The notes beneath the pieces are model-generated. The model saw only the letters and a list, made by a program, of their open reading frames with translations, was not told the DNA's origin and ran no database searches. DNA of 64,000 nucleotides from Chitinophagales bacterium (lineage in GTDB: Bacteria; Bacteroidota; Bacteroidia; Chitinophagales; Saprospiraceae), in the NCBI GenBank assembly GCA_013297745.1, contig JAAFIM010000004.1:39657-103656 (forward strand), in the 5' to 3' direction. A program made the translations under genes and the position numbers. Shown here in pieces: positions 42,845 to 52,379 of this stretch (position 1 is the stretch's first letter; each line of letters begins with the position of its first letter).

Positions 42845-42964
42845 GTATCAATAGCGTGGGGTTTTACACCCCACGCGACAATAAATTTTAATCAAAATAA
42901 CAAAAAATATCTGTTTTTTTATATAATTATGTGCGTGGGGTGTAAAACCCCACGCTATTGATAC
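42845..42964. repeat. Two palindromic repeats in perfect inverted orientation
   Basis: Segments 42845-42876 and 42933-42964 are exact reverse complements (32 nt). Each contains its own palindrome, GCGTGGGG...CCCCACGC, at 42854-42876 and 42933-42955. The same motif occurs near 41.2 kb and in part near 3.06 kb. The surrounding 42610-43043 gap is otherwise AT-rich with only the candidate promoter. Confidence 0.85.
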
Positions 42965-43043
42965 AGTTTGCAACGTAAATTATATTTTCAAATAAATTGT
43001 TTTTAATACTTATTACGTATTAACTGCAAACAAATTACCTTTT

Positions 43044-44501
43044 ATGAAAACTATACTCGTTTTAATTTTACTCATAGCTAACCATCTACAGGCACAAATT
43101 TGGTTAAAAGACAGCATTTTTATAAAATCGTTAAAAATAGCTTGTCAAGAATGTTTAGACAGCAGCAACGTGCTAACCTCTTACAGCCAAACATTAACTA
43201 CCTTGCATCTTATTTTGCCAACTATCAAAACCGAAAAAAACGCAATTAAAGACAATAATTATCAAACATTACAAGATAATTATCGCACGCAAGCCGATAT
43301 AGATTTTAGCATATTCCCAAAATTAGAATATCTGTGCATAGAAGGGGATTTATTTACCAAAATTACCGCTTGGCCAAGCAACTTACAAGCATTGCATTTG
43401 CCCGATAATTTTGTTTATACGAAAGTTTTTCCCGAATTGCCCCAAAAATTAAGATATTTACAACTGGGTAAAGATTTCAGTCATTCACAAGAGGATAAAC
43501 AATTGCATTTTTTTGATTATCAAAACCTACCCAATAGCTTGGAAGTGCTGATAATAGAACAAAGAACCAAACTTAATCAACTCAATTATTTACCGAATAG
43601 GTTGAAAGTGTTAACAATAAAAAATAATGTTTATATTACCAAAAATTTATTCGCCAACTTACCCAATACGTTAAAAGTGTTGCGTTTGGACAGCTGCCAA
43701 TTGAGTAATTTACCCGACAAATTGCCCGATAGTTTAACCCATTTATACGCGCAATTTAACAGTTTAAAAACATTACCTTCATTACCGCCAACTTTACAGA
43801 CCTTAGTTGTTAATCACAATTTATTAACTCAAATAGACAGCGTGCATTTTCCAAAGTTGCAAAAGTTAGATGTTAATCACAACAAAATACAGTATTTGCA
43901 ACTTTACGCTCCCAATTTGTCAGAGGTCAAAGTTGATAGTAATCAGTTGGATAGTTTAAAAATTTATTCATCAAAGTTAAAATATCTAACCTGTACCAAC
44001 AACCGTTTAAGGCTTTTGTCAATAGATAAAAATGCCCCTTTGCAAGAATTATACTGCCAATATAACCAACTCACAGCATTACCGCCTTTGTCCGATAGCT
44101 TGCAGATGCTTAACTGTAGCCATAATTTGTTGATAAAATTGCCTTTGTTGGGAACAGCATTGCACTATATAGACTACAGCGGGAATAAGATAAGACGCAA
44201 TGTGCAAATTCCGCCCAACGTTCAGCAGGTAGTTAGTCAAACAGAAGAAGAAATTAAAGAAGAGGATAAGGTTTGGCTATTTGGAAAGGGAAGAATTTCA
44301 ATCACTGCACGGCGGCATTATCATAAATATAAACAAAAATTAACGATAATTAAAACCCAACAATGGCAATATGAAACCCTTTTGCAAGACAATCCACAAG
44401 ATGCAACCGCCAAGATACAGTTAGAAAAATTAGCTTACCAAGAACAACATCTCAAGCGTAAATATAGACGGCAAAGAGCTATATTTCAAGATAAAAGCTG
44501 A
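43044..44501 (+). CDS. Secreted leucine-rich-repeat protein (LRR-2)
   Basis: A 485-residue secreted protein with signal MKTILVLILLIANHLQA. The cap FIKSLKIACQECLDSSNVLT carries the two-cysteine motif shared with the other LRR proteins here. About 13 less regular repeats follow, including LPDKLPDSLTHLYAQFNSL and LYCQYNQLTALPPLSDSLQM. The C-terminal ~75 residues form a charged helix (YHKYKQKLTIIKTQQWQYET). Upstream lie two inverted palindromes. The next gene encodes a close paralogue after 62 nt, so the two are likely co-transcribed. A role in surface binding is inferred. Confidence 0.85.
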   Translation: MKTILVLILLIANHLQAQIWLKDSIFIKSLKIACQECLDSSNVLTSYSQTLTTLHLILPTIKTEKNAIKDNNYQTLQDNYRTQADIDFSIFPKLEYLCIEGDLFTKITAWPSNLQALHLPDNFVYTKVFPELPQKLRYLQLGKDFSHSQEDKQLHFFDYQNLPNSLEVLIIEQRTKLNQLNYLPNRLKVLTIKNNVYITKNLFANLPNTLKVLRLDSCQLSNLPDKLPDSLTHLYAQFNSLKTLPSLPPTLQTLVVNHNLLTQIDSVHFPKLQKLDVNHNKIQYLQLYAPNLSEVKVDSNQLDSLKIYSSKLKYLTCTNNRLRLLSIDKNAPLQELYCQYNQLTALPPLSDSLQMLNCSHNLLIKLPLLGTALHYIDYSGNKIRRNVQIPPNVQQVVSQTEEEIKEEDKVWLFGKGRISITARRHYHKYKQKLTIIKTQQWQYETLLQDNPQDATAKIQLEKLAYQEQHLKRKYRRQRAIFQDKS

Positions 44502-44563
44502 AGCAATAAATTTTTTTCTACACAGCGTTTATCATTATTTGCTAAACATCTTTTCTAATAACT

Positions 44564-46051
44564 ATGAGAATTACTATTTTTATCCTATTCTACCTTTTAA
44601 GTTTTGGCTATCTGCAAGCACAAAGAACAAAACTGCGCAACACCGAATTTATCCGAGCTTTGCGTTTAGATTGCCCTAAATGTATAGACAAACACAACCG
44701 ACTAACTGCGCACTGCCAAACAATTAAACAATTAGTTTTAACCATCAAACAGATTGAGTACGGTAGAGTTGGTAATAGATTGGAAGTAATCACAGAAGAC
44801 GCCAAATACGTATCGGACGGGATAGATTTTAGCCTATTCACCAACTTAGAACAATTAACTATTAAGGGGTATATGGCTAGCAAGATTACCAGCTGGGCTA
44901 AAAAAATAAAGGCTTTAGACTTATCCAATTGTGATTATAGCCACAACTTTCCTCAATTACCTGATACGCTGTTATATTTGAACTTAGGTAAAGACTTTAG
45001 AGATTATAGCGACGGGCAAAACCGATATTTTTTTGATTATATTCAATTACCCGCAAGTCTAGAAGCGTTGATAATGGAGTTTGATATTAATCTATCTGGG
45101 TTAAAATCGCTACCGCCCAAATTAAAAGTATTGGTTAGCAAATCTAATAAAAATTCTTATCAACTATTGGATATTTTGCCCAACACGTTGAAAGTTTTGC
45201 GGATAGAAGATTCTAAAATTAGCCAATTGCCTGCGCGGTTGCCCGATAGTTTGCAGTATTTGCATTTGGAGGACAATTATCTGCGCAAATTGCCCAATTT
45301 GCCCCCTAATTTGCGAGTGTTGGATTTAGATTTTAATTCTATAGATACTTTTCCCGATAGTTTTCCCAAAGGGTTAAAAGAGTTGTATTTGTTTAGAAAT
45401 CATCTGAAAAAATTACCCAACAATTTGCCCCCAAGTTTGGAGAAGTTGAACTTGAGCCGTCAGATGATAAAAGAAGCGGATTTTTCCACCCTTATTTGCC
45501 TAAAAGAATTGAATATAAGCGTTAATGAACTTAGCCGATTAGTTTTGCCCCCAAGTATGGAAATTCTAAACTGTAGCGACAACCAACTAACTGTTTTTAA
45601 CGAAACATTGCCTAATCTGAAAGAATTGTATATTAATAACAACCAAGTTGTTGAATTGATATTAAAAACTCCCCAACTCAACCTTTTGGACTGTAGCAAT
45701 AATCAAATCAAAGACTTGCCGATTAGCGAATGTAAGCAGTTAAGCGTTCTAAACTGTGCCAATAACGCCCTTAATCAGCTGGATAAGCTGCCACAATCGC
45801 TAACCCAATTAAACTGCGGCAGCAATCAACTTAGCGAATTGCCTCCAATTCCCCCAAACCTGTTTTATTTGGATTATGGTGGGAATAAAATAAACACAGT
45901 GCCAACATTTCCCCCACATTTGACCCAAATTGTGGATAAAACAGAAGAAGAGATTGAGACCGAAAATAAAGCGGTTATGCCTGCGCGTTACTTTGATGAA
46001 GAGCTTGAGCGTTATTTGGATGAAGAAAAGCCTACAAAAAGAAAACATTAA
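44564..46051 (+). CDS. Secreted leucine-rich-repeat protein (LRR-3)
   Basis: A 495-residue paralogue of the preceding protein. Signal MRITIFILFYLLSFGYLQA, then cap FIRALRLDCPKCIDKHNRLT. About 14 repeats follow, such as LPARLPDSLQYLHLEDNYL and LNCSDNQLTVFNETLP. The end has the paralogue-specific TQIVDKTEEEIETENK and lacks the long basic helix of LRR-2. It probably derives from a tandem duplication. A bidirectional terminator follows at 46064-46100. Confidence 0.85.
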   Translation: MRITIFILFYLLSFGYLQAQRTKLRNTEFIRALRLDCPKCIDKHNRLTAHCQTIKQLVLTIKQIEYGRVGNRLEVITEDAKYVSDGIDFSLFTNLEQLTIKGYMASKITSWAKKIKALDLSNCDYSHNFPQLPDTLLYLNLGKDFRDYSDGQNRYFFDYIQLPASLEALIMEFDINLSGLKSLPPKLKVLVSKSNKNSYQLLDILPNTLKVLRIEDSKISQLPARLPDSLQYLHLEDNYLRKLPNLPPNLRVLDLDFNSIDTFPDSFPKGLKELYLFRNHLKKLPNNLPPSLEKLNLSRQMIKEADFSTLICLKELNISVNELSRLVLPPSMEILNCSDNQLTVFNETLPNLKELYINNNQVVELILKTPQLNLLDCSNNQIKDLPISECKQLSVLNCANNALNQLDKLPQSLTQLNCGSNQLSELPPIPPNLFYLDYGGNKINTVPTFPPHLTQIVDKTEEEIETENKAVMPARYFDEELERYLDEEKPTKRKH

Positions 46052-46063
46052 TCGCTTGAAAAG

Positions 46064-46100
46064 AAAAAACCTATTCCCGTCTAAGGAATAGGTTTTTTTT
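46064..46100. terminator. Bidirectional terminator
   Basis: AAAAAACCTATTCC/GGAATAGGTTTTTT, a perfect 14-bp stem between the convergent LRR-3 and OmpA-type genes. Confidence 0.85.
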
Positions 46101-46101
46101 A

Positions 46102-48840
46102 TCAGTTGCCACCAATAATTTTAAAATCTGTGCGGCGGTTGACGTCGTGTTCTTCGTCTGAACATTTTACCCCCTCTTTACAACGGTTGCGGACAAGTTG
46201 TTCGCCATAGCCTTTGTATTTGAGGCGGGATTTGCTAATACCGTTTTTAACCAGATAATCGTAGATAGCGCGAGCGCGTTTTTCGGAGATTTCCAAATTA
46301 TATTTGCTCGTGCCGTTGGCGTCTGTATGCGAGCGAATTTCTACCATTAGATTAGTTTCTTTCAGTATTTGCAAAATTTCTTGCAAGCCTTTGGAGCGTT
46401 TCATATCAATTTTGACATCGTTGCGCTCGTATTCTATTTTATCCACTTGGATAATATCCCCGACGCGGAAACCTTTTTGTCCTACGACTTTAAACTCTGT
46501 GCGGCGATTGACGGCTAATTCTTCATCTGAGCATTTAACCCCTTCTTTGCATCGGTTTATAGGTTGGCTTTCGCCATAACCTTTGGTAGTTAATCGGTCA
46601 GCAGGTATGCCTTTTTTGACCAGATAGCTTTTGACCGATTCGGCGCGTTTGCGAGAAAGGTCTAAGTTGAAACCCTCCTCGCCGTTGGCATCAGTATGCG
46701 AACCAATTTCTACCACGATATAAGGCTGGTCTATCATCAAATCTATGATTTCTTTTAGCCCAGGGGATTTTTTTTCATCTACTGAAGAGCGTTGATTTTC
46801 ATAATATATATTGGCTATATCTATCTTATCGTTGATAGCATAATGTGTTTTGCGCACAGGGCGGCGAGTAGGTTCAGTTTTGTTGGTTTTAGGGTCAGTT
46901 TTGCTGGTTTTTGGTTCGGTTTTGCTGGCTATATTTTTATCAATTTCATTAGTTTTTGTATCCGTTTTTGTATTTTCTACAATTGCAGGCGGGTTGGTTT
47001 CGTTGATGACAACCAAATCAGTTCCTAATGCTATGGGTCTAGGGCGGGTGCGGAAAGTAATGGGATTTTTCTTGGTAGATTTGCGCGTATCAGGGCTAGC
47101 ATCATAAGAATAAACCACGCTATTGGTTTCTGTTCTGCGCCCTACCAAGCTAATTTCTACTCGGCGATTGACAGCGTGTTCGGATTCAGAACAACTTACC
47201 CCTTCGCGGCAATTATTGATAGGATAAGATTCGCCATAACCATTATGGACAATACGGTTAGCATTTATCCCATTATTCGTTAAGAAATTGGCTATGGCGG
47301 AGGCGCGTTTTACTGAAGTGTTTTGGTTGCTGTTGGTACTGCCTCGTGCATCTGTGTAAGCAAACACTTGAGCGACTATATCGGGATTATCGTTTAGTCC
47401 AATCACCAAATTCATCATCTGGTCTTGTTCGTCGGTATTGAAAGTCAGTTCGTTTTGGTCGCCAAACTGTATATTTCTAAACACATATTGTTCGCCTAAA
47501 TTAAGCGTTTTTTTCTCTGCTATAGCGAAACCGCGTAGTTGTTGGGCTTTGTAAATATCTTCATTTCCTTTGCCATTGGGGCGATTGGAAGAAAAATAAC
47601 CTATTTTGCTATTTGCATTGATAACAAAATACATTTCATCATAAGAGCTATTTACCCCAGTGCCTAAATTTTGTAAATTAGCCCAACCATAAGGGCGTTG
47701 TTCTGCACTGAATATATCCAAACCGCCATATCCATAATGGTAATCAGAAGCAAAATAAATTCTATTGAATTGGTCTATAAAAGGGTAGAGTTCATTGCCT
47801 GCTGTGTTGATAGGATAACCTAAATTTTTGGGCAAAGACCAGCCTTTGGCTAGCCGATAACATACATAAATATCATAACCCCCAAATCCACCGGGGCGGT
47901 TGGAAGCAAAATAAATAGCATCGCCATTTTCTGTGATAAAAGGGCTGCCTGTAGAAAAGGGTATTTCTGCGTCTGCGCTGGCGTTGTGGGCAAAAAACTG
48001 TTGGCTGCCTTGCTTCCATTCATTTTTGGAAAGGGCTTCATATATATAAATATCCATCAACATACCACTGCCATCGATTTGTCTGATACCATCCATAAAG
48101 TTGTTGGAGGTGATAGCCACCAAAGAACCATCTGCGCTAAAAGACATAGGCGCGTCATTAATATCTTTGCCGATAAAATTGCGCAAGGGTTTGGCTGTGC
48201 TGAATATACCCGTTTTGGCATCGCCTACAGCTTGGTAGTATTGGTTGAAAGCATCATTGGTCCAATTGACTAAGCCGTTGGTTTCTTTGGCTACAGAGCG
48301 AGAAGAAGCAAACAAAAGCTGGTCTTTGTAAAAAGTGGGGGCGAAATCTGCGTTTTTGCTGTTGAGAGCTTCCATATTTTCCACCGCAAACATAGGGGAT
48401 AAATTGTTGAGGTTGGCAGCAGCCCATTCACAACTTCGGGCTAATTGTTGCCCTTTTTTATTGTCTAATTGTTGGGCATAGCGCAAAAAAAACTCTTTTG
48501 CTTCTGTGTATTTGCCCATATTGCGCAAACTTTGGGCATAATCCCAAAGATATTTTTTACCGTCTAAGGATTGAACCAAATCCGCATACAATACGCTGGC
48601 TTTTTGTGGATTATTGACTAAGCGATAACAGTCAGCTAATTTAGACTTGGCTTGCATCAAATCTGGCTCGCGCTCTAAGGCTTTTTCGTATGATAAAATA
48701 GCTTCTTTGTATAAAGAGGATTGAAAATAGGTATTGCCTGCATCGTAATCGCTATTTTGTGCTGCCAAAGACCAAGCCATAAAACAACCACACCACAGGC
48801 TCAAGTTGCGTATTTTTACACTTAAATTGTTGAAAATCAT
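46102..48840 (-). CDS. TPR / PD40-propeller protein with three OmpA domains
   Basis: A 912-residue envelope protein. The N-terminal signal-like segment ends near SLAAQN. TPRs follow (residues ~30-150: AILSYEKALEREPDLMQAKS). Next comes a WD40-like PD40 propeller with repeats such as PFITENGDAIYFASNRPGGF and GYDIYVCYRL. Then three OmpA/MotB peptidoglycan-binding domains in series (about 450-565, 660-785 and 790-912). Each has the SHTDANG- or YTDARGS-type loop and ends with a Cys-containing (R/N)C(K/R)EGVxC motif and VNRR. Single-OmpA relatives such as PorE take part in type IX secretion. Three tandem copies are unusual. A type IX secretion role is inferred. Confidence 0.85.
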   Translation of the reverse strand: MIFNNLSVKIRNLSLWCGCFMAWSLAAQNSDYDAGNTYFQSSLYKEAILSYEKALEREPDLMQAKSKLADCYRLVNNPQKASVLYADLVQSLDGKKYLWDYAQSLRNMGKYTEAKEFFLRYAQQLDNKKGQQLARSCEWAAANLNNLSPMFAVENMEALNSKNADFAPTFYKDQLLFASSRSVAKETNGLVNWTNDAFNQYYQAVGDAKTGIFSTAKPLRNFIGKDINDAPMSFSADGSLVAITSNNFMDGIRQIDGSGMLMDIYIYEALSKNEWKQGSQQFFAHNASADAEIPFSTGSPFITENGDAIYFASNRPGGFGGYDIYVCYRLAKGWSLPKNLGYPINTAGNELYPFIDQFNRIYFASDYHYGYGGLDIFSAEQRPYGWANLQNLGTGVNSSYDEMYFVINANSKIGYFSSNRPNGKGNEDIYKAQQLRGFAIAEKKTLNLGEQYVFRNIQFGDQNELTFNTDEQDQMMNLVIGLNDNPDIVAQVFAYTDARGSTNSNQNTSVKRASAIANFLTNNGINANRIVHNGYGESYPINNCREGVSCSESEHAVNRRVEISLVGRRTETNSVVYSYDASPDTRKSTKKNPITFRTRPRPIALGTDLVVINETNPPAIVENTKTDTKTNEIDKNIASKTEPKTSKTDPKTNKTEPTRRPVRKTHYAINDKIDIANIYYENQRSSVDEKKSPGLKEIIDLMIDQPYIVVEIGSHTDANGEEGFNLDLSRKRAESVKSYLVKKGIPADRLTTKGYGESQPINRCKEGVKCSDEELAVNRRTEFKVVGQKGFRVGDIIQVDKIEYERNDVKIDMKRSKGLQEILQILKETNLMVEIRSHTDANGTSKYNLEISEKRARAIYDYLVKNGISKSRLKYKGYGEQLVRNRCKEGVKCSDEEHDVNRRTDFKIIGGN

Positions 48841-48862
48841 AATCTAATCATATTGTTTTTCT

Positions 48863-48943
48863 AAAAAACTGCCGCAAAATTATACTTTTTTTGAAAATAA
48901 ATTAGCGTTTTATAAATAAATTGTACTTTTGCGGCAGTTTTTT
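48863..48943. promoter_or_regulatory. Mirrored divergent promoters within a 17-bp inverted repeat
   Basis: AAAAAACTGCCGCAAAA (48863-48879) and its exact complement TTTTGCGGCAGTTTTTT (48927-48943) each carry a -7 box: TAATTTTG on the minus strand (48882-48875) and TACTTTTG on the plus strand (48924-48931). The boxes serve the OmpA-type gene and the YceI gene. Confidence 0.55.
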
Positions 48944-48969
48944 TATTTAACCCTTTATAATTTTTTTAT

Positions 48970-49563
48970 ATGTTTAAATTTATCTTTTCGTTGTTTTTGG
49001 CTATTTCTCTAATTGCTGGGCTTAATGCTCAAACTGCTTGGAAATGCGACCCTGCACATTCTAGCCTTCGCTTCAAAACCACCCATATGGGTTTGGTGGA
49101 AGTTTGGGGTAGATTTGCTAAATATGAAACAAATTTTACCCAAAAAACGGTTGGCAATGATTTGACCGCTAGCAATTTTACACTTGAGGCAGATGTTAAT
49201 TCTGTGGATACGGAAATGCCAGACAGGGATAAACATCTCAAATCAGCGGATTTTTTGGATGCGGAAAAGTTTCCACAGTTGATTTTTGCTTCCAAATCCT
49301 TTAAAAAGAAAAAAGGCAATAGCTACGAACTGACAGGCACACTTACCCTCAAAGGGGTAACCAAGCCTGTAACTATACAAGTGAAGGCTGGCAAACTGGT
49401 TACAGGTTTGCAGGGTGAAAAACGCATTGGTTTTTCTGGGCAGACAAGTATTAACCGCAAAGAGTTTGGGGTGAATTTTAACGCGCCTATGGACAACGGG
49501 GATGTATTGATTGGAGAGATAATAGATATTTTTATCTCTATGGAATTTATAGCTGTAGAGTAA
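48970..49563 (+). CDS. YceI-family periplasmic lipid-binding-like protein
   Basis: A 197-residue YceI protein with signal MFKFIFSLFLAISLIAGLNA. Family motifs: WKCDPAHSSLRFKTTHMGL near the start, then KSADFLDAEKFPQLIF and GTLTLKGVTKPV, ending with the IDIFISMEFIAVE strand. YceI proteins form a lipocalin-like barrel that binds isoprenoids or fatty acids in the periplasm; the ligand here is unknown. It has its own promoter and terminator. Confidence 0.93.
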   Translation: MFKFIFSLFLAISLIAGLNAQTAWKCDPAHSSLRFKTTHMGLVEVWGRFAKYETNFTQKTVGNDLTASNFTLEADVNSVDTEMPDRDKHLKSADFLDAEKFPQLIFASKSFKKKKGNSYELTGTLTLKGVTKPVTIQVKAGKLVTGLQGEKRIGFSGQTSINRKEFGVNFNAPMDNGDVLIGEIIDIFISMEFIAVE

Positions 49564-49572
49564 TTAAACGCG

Positions 49573-49605
49573 AAAACCCTTGCATAGTCTATGCGAGGGT
49601 TTTTT
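49573..49605. terminator. Terminator between yceI-like and esterase genes
   Basis: AAAACCCT/AGGGTTTT with inner GCATAG/TATGC pairs. T's follow on the plus strand; the convergent esterase gene ends 3 nt further on. Confidence 0.7.
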
Positions 49606-49607
49606 AT

Positions 49608-50405
49608 TTAGGGCAATTGAAGTATAAAATATAAGCAGGGTTCAACCTGCGAGTTGTGGGTTTTGCCTTTTTGTATTTGATAAACAAAATCTAAATTTTT
49701 ATATTGTTTGTGGGCTAAAAAACTTTGCATTTTGTTTGTTCCTTTTTTAATTCGGTTGATTTGTTCCCAACCTCCTGTAGAAAAATATAAATACCTATAA
49801 TTGGGGTTATCAATAGTTATTTGATTAAATTTATAAATTATATAATGTTCAATCCAAAGCGCGGGGCTTAACGCGAAATGATTTTTGAACAATTGTTCGT
49901 TTTTGAACAAGCAATAAAAAGCAAAAAGTCCGCCTAAGGAATGCCCCACGATGCTATTATTTTCGGGGTTGGTTTTGTATTTGGCGTTTATGGTGGGAAT
50001 TAGCTCTGTTTTCAGGAATTGATAAAAAGCTTCAGTTTGTCCGTAGTTTTTGGAACGGGGCAAAGTGTTGCCATTTTTAATTAGGGGCGGGATAAAATCC
50101 CTTCTTCTCAACACGCGGGTTTTACCAATATGCCCAAAACCCACAAAAATGGTGTGTTCAACCTTATTTTGATATTTTTCAGCAGCGAGCATTTGGCGCA
50201 ATTTATTCCCAGATTTCAAATTAGCATCGCAATAATAGACCACATTGTAGATTTTGTCCGCAGTCCAATTTTTGGGGGTTGATACAAACAGTTCAAAGCT
50301 ATCTTTTACCTTTTGCGAGTAAATCACCGTTTTTGTGGTGTTGACTTGCCCGATTAAATTTTGTGCTAAACTGAATATGGCGGCGATTATAATAAAGTAT
50401 TTCAT
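49608..50405 (-). CDS. Secreted alpha/beta-hydrolase (putative esterase)
   Basis: A 265-residue hydrolase of the esterase-D/IroE superfamily. The N-terminus MKYFIIIAAIFSLAQNLIG, Q is a signal peptide. The nucleophile elbow is GHSLGG (about residue 154-159), and the catalytic His lies in GKTHNSQ near the end; the acid residue is not clear. Motif VVYYCDANLKSG belongs to the first strands. It is 12 nt downstream of a GNAT gene. Substrate unknown. Confidence 0.78.
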   Translation of the reverse strand: MKYFIIIAAIFSLAQNLIGQVNTTKTVIYSQKVKDSFELFVSTPKNWTADKIYNVVYYCDANLKSGNKLRQMLAAEKYQNKVEHTIFVGFGHIGKTRVLRRRDFIPPLIKNGNTLPRSKNYGQTEAFYQFLKTELIPTINAKYKTNPENNSIVGHSLGGLFAFYCLFKNEQLFKNHFALSPALWIEHYIIYKFNQITIDNPNYRYLYFSTGGWEQINRIKKGTNKMQSFLAHKQYKNLDFVYQIQKGKTHNSQVEPCLYFILQLP

Positions 50406-50417
50406 CGTTTTAAGCTG

Positions 50418-50909
50418 CTATTTTAAGCTATATGTTGATAAAATTATATCCTTTTCGGGTTGTGATTGGCTATAACGCAAGCCGAGTTTGGTTAATAAAG
50501 CCATAGAGGGCTGATTAGCTGCCGAAGTGATGCCGATGATATTCTCGTATTTATCCAAACTGATTATAAAATCTAAATAGCTTCTACAGGCTTCAAAAGT
50601 ATAACCTTTGGCGGCAAATTCGGGCAATATCGCAAATCCAATATCGGGGTGTTTCTGCTGTTCGCGCTCCAAAAAGCTGACAATTCCTATAGCTTGTTGG
50701 TTGGTTTTTAGCTCAAATACGCTGTAAAAAAAGCGGGGATTTGCCAATATCTTTTGAACGTATAATTGCGCGTCGTGGGCGTTTTGGACGTTTCTATCCC
50801 CGATAAATTGTAGCCAACCTTCAGTATTCATCAATTTTAGCATAAATTCGCCATCGTTTATACTGATAGGTCTTATTTTTAGCCTTTCTGTTTCTATTTG
50901 TACGTACAT
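50418..50909 (-). CDS. GNAT-family N-acetyltransferase (RimJ/RimL-like)
   Basis: A 163-residue acetyltransferase. It begins with IETERLKIRPISINDGEFM, typical of RimJ/RimL-type proteins. IGIVSFLERE and DIGFAILPEFAAKGYTFEAC contain the acetyl-CoA loop region, and GITSAANQPSMALLTKLGLR is the closing motif A/B. No specific substrate can be assigned. It overlaps nothing and is probably transcribed with the esterase gene. Confidence 0.85.
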   Translation of the reverse strand: MYVQIETERLKIRPISINDGEFMLKLMNTEGWLQFIGDRNVQNAHDAQLYVQKILANPRFFYSVFELKTNQQAIGIVSFLEREQQKHPDIGFAILPEFAAKGYTFEACRSYLDFIISLDKYENIIGITSAANQPSMALLTKLGLRYSQSQPEKDIILSTYSLK

Positions 50910-50930
50910 AACCGAAAAATGATAGTTAGA

Positions 50931-50964
50931 AAAAAAGCCCTTGCTGAGGTAGCAAGAGCTTTTT
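50931..50964 (-). terminator. Terminator of ahcY
   Basis: AAAAAGCCCTTGCT pairs with AGCAAGAGCTTTTT (one mismatch). It lies 6 nt past the stop of ahcY on the minus strand. Confidence 0.7.
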
Positions 50965-50969
50965 GTGGA

Positions 50970-52289
50970 TTAGTAGCGGTAGAAATCAGCTTTGTAAGGA
51001 CCTTCAACAGGTACGCCGATATAATCAGCTTGTTTTTTGCTAAGTTCTTCCAACTCTACCCCGATTTTGGCAAGGTGCAAACGCGCTACTTGCTCGTCCA
51101 AGTGTTTGGGCAACACATACACTTTGTTCTCGTATTTGTTGTTGTCGCGGTTATTCCACAATTCCAACTGGGCTAAAACTTGGTTGGTGAAAGACATTGA
51201 CATCACGAAAGAGGGGTGGCCAGTAGCACAACCCAAATTCACCAAGCGACCTTCAGCCAATAAGATAATATCTTTGCCGTTTACGTTGTAAATATCCACT
51301 TGTGGTTTTACGTTGATGTGCGTATTGCCGTGATTTTGTTTCAACCAAGCCACATCGATTTCGTTGTCAAAGTGTCCAATGTTACAAACGATGGTTTTAT
51401 CGTTCATTAGCTCAAAGTGTTGGCCGCGTACAATATCGCAGTTGCCTGTAGCAGTAACGATAATGCTTGCCATAGGGATAGCTTTGTTCATAGGCAATAC
51501 AGCAAAACCGTCCATACTCGCTTGTAGAGCGCAAATTGGGTCGATTTCGCACACGATGACGCGCGCACCAGCACCACGCAAAGAAGCAGCAGAACCTTTG
51601 CCCACGTCGCCATAACCAGCTACAACAGCCACTTTGCCAGCCAACATAATATCGGTAGCGCGGCGGATAGCATCAACTAAAGACTCTTTGCAACCGTATT
51701 TGTTATCAAATTTAGATTTGGTTACAGAGTCGTTGATGTTGATAGCGGGAAGAGCCAAAGTGCCTTTGATAGCGCGCTCGTACAAACGGTGTACGCCTGT
51801 GGTGGTTTCTTCGGAGATACCGCCGATACCAGCCACCAATTCGGGATAACGGTCTAAAACCATATTGGTCAAGTCGCCACCGTCGTCCAAAATCATATTC
51901 AAAGGTTTGCCCCCTTCAAAAGCGAATAGAGTTTGTTCAATACACCAGTCAAATTCTTCTTCGTTCATACCTTTCCACGCAAATACAGGAATACCTGCTT
52001 CAGCTATAGCTGCTGCTGCTTGGTCTTGAGTAGAGAATATATTGCAAGATGACCAGCTAACTTCTGCGCCCAATTCCACTAATGTTTCTATCAAAACAGC
52101 GGTTTGTATCGTCATATGTAAGCAACCTGCTACGCGCGCACCAGCCAAAGGCTTAGTTTGTCCGTATTGTTCGCGCAAAGCCATTAGCCCTGGCATCTCT
52201 GCCTCTGCCAATTGTATTTCTTTTCTACCCCAAGCTGCAAGGCTAATGTCTTTTACCTTGTAGGAAAGTTGGTTTTTTACCGTATCCAT
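50970..52289 (-). CDS. ahcY: Adenosylhomocysteinase
   Basis: A 439-residue SAH hydrolase that splits S-adenosylhomocysteine to adenosine and homocysteine with bound NAD+. Conserved blocks: [74 protein letters not shown] and the NAD motif [20 protein letters not shown]. The C-terminus KADFYRY is characteristic. No SAH-responsive RNA element was seen in the ~40-nt leader. The -7 box TATCTTTG is at 52339-52332. Confidence 0.97.
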   Translation of the reverse strand: MDTVKNQLSYKVKDISLAAWGRKEIQLAEAEMPGLMALREQYGQTKPLAGARVAGCLHMTIQTAVLIETLVELGAEVSWSSCNIFSTQDQAAAAIAEAGIPVFAWKGMNEEEFDWCIEQTLFAFEGGKPLNMILDDGGDLTNMVLDRYPELVAGIGGISEETTTGVHRLYERAIKGTLALPAININDSVTKSKFDNKYGCKESLVDAIRRATDIMLAGKVAVVAGYGDVGKGSAASLRGAGARVIVCEIDPICALQASMDGFAVLPMNKAIPMASIIVTATGNCDIVRGQHFELMNDKTIVCNIGHFDNEIDVAWLKQNHGNTHINVKPQVDIYNVNGKDIILLAEGRLVNLGCATGHPSFVMSMSFTNQVLAQLELWNNRDNNKYENKVYVLPKHLDEQVARLHLAKIGVELEELSKKQADYIGVPVEGPYKADFYRY

Positions 52290-52331
52290 TTGTTGTTATG
52301 AATGTTTTTTGTTATGAATAAAATTTGGGCG

Positions 52332-52339
52332 CAAAGATA
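52332..52339 (-). promoter_or_regulatory. -7 box of ahcY
   Basis: TATCTTTG on the minus strand, 42 nt before the ATG at 52289. No clear -33. Confidence 0.55.
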
Positions 52340-52379
52340 CGAGTTTTTTTATTATGTCGTACTTTTTTTATGAAAAAAA

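Noticed and set aside
52290..52379. SAH riboswitch for ahcY
   Set aside because: The leader is only about 40 nt long after the promoter and has no matching conserved core.
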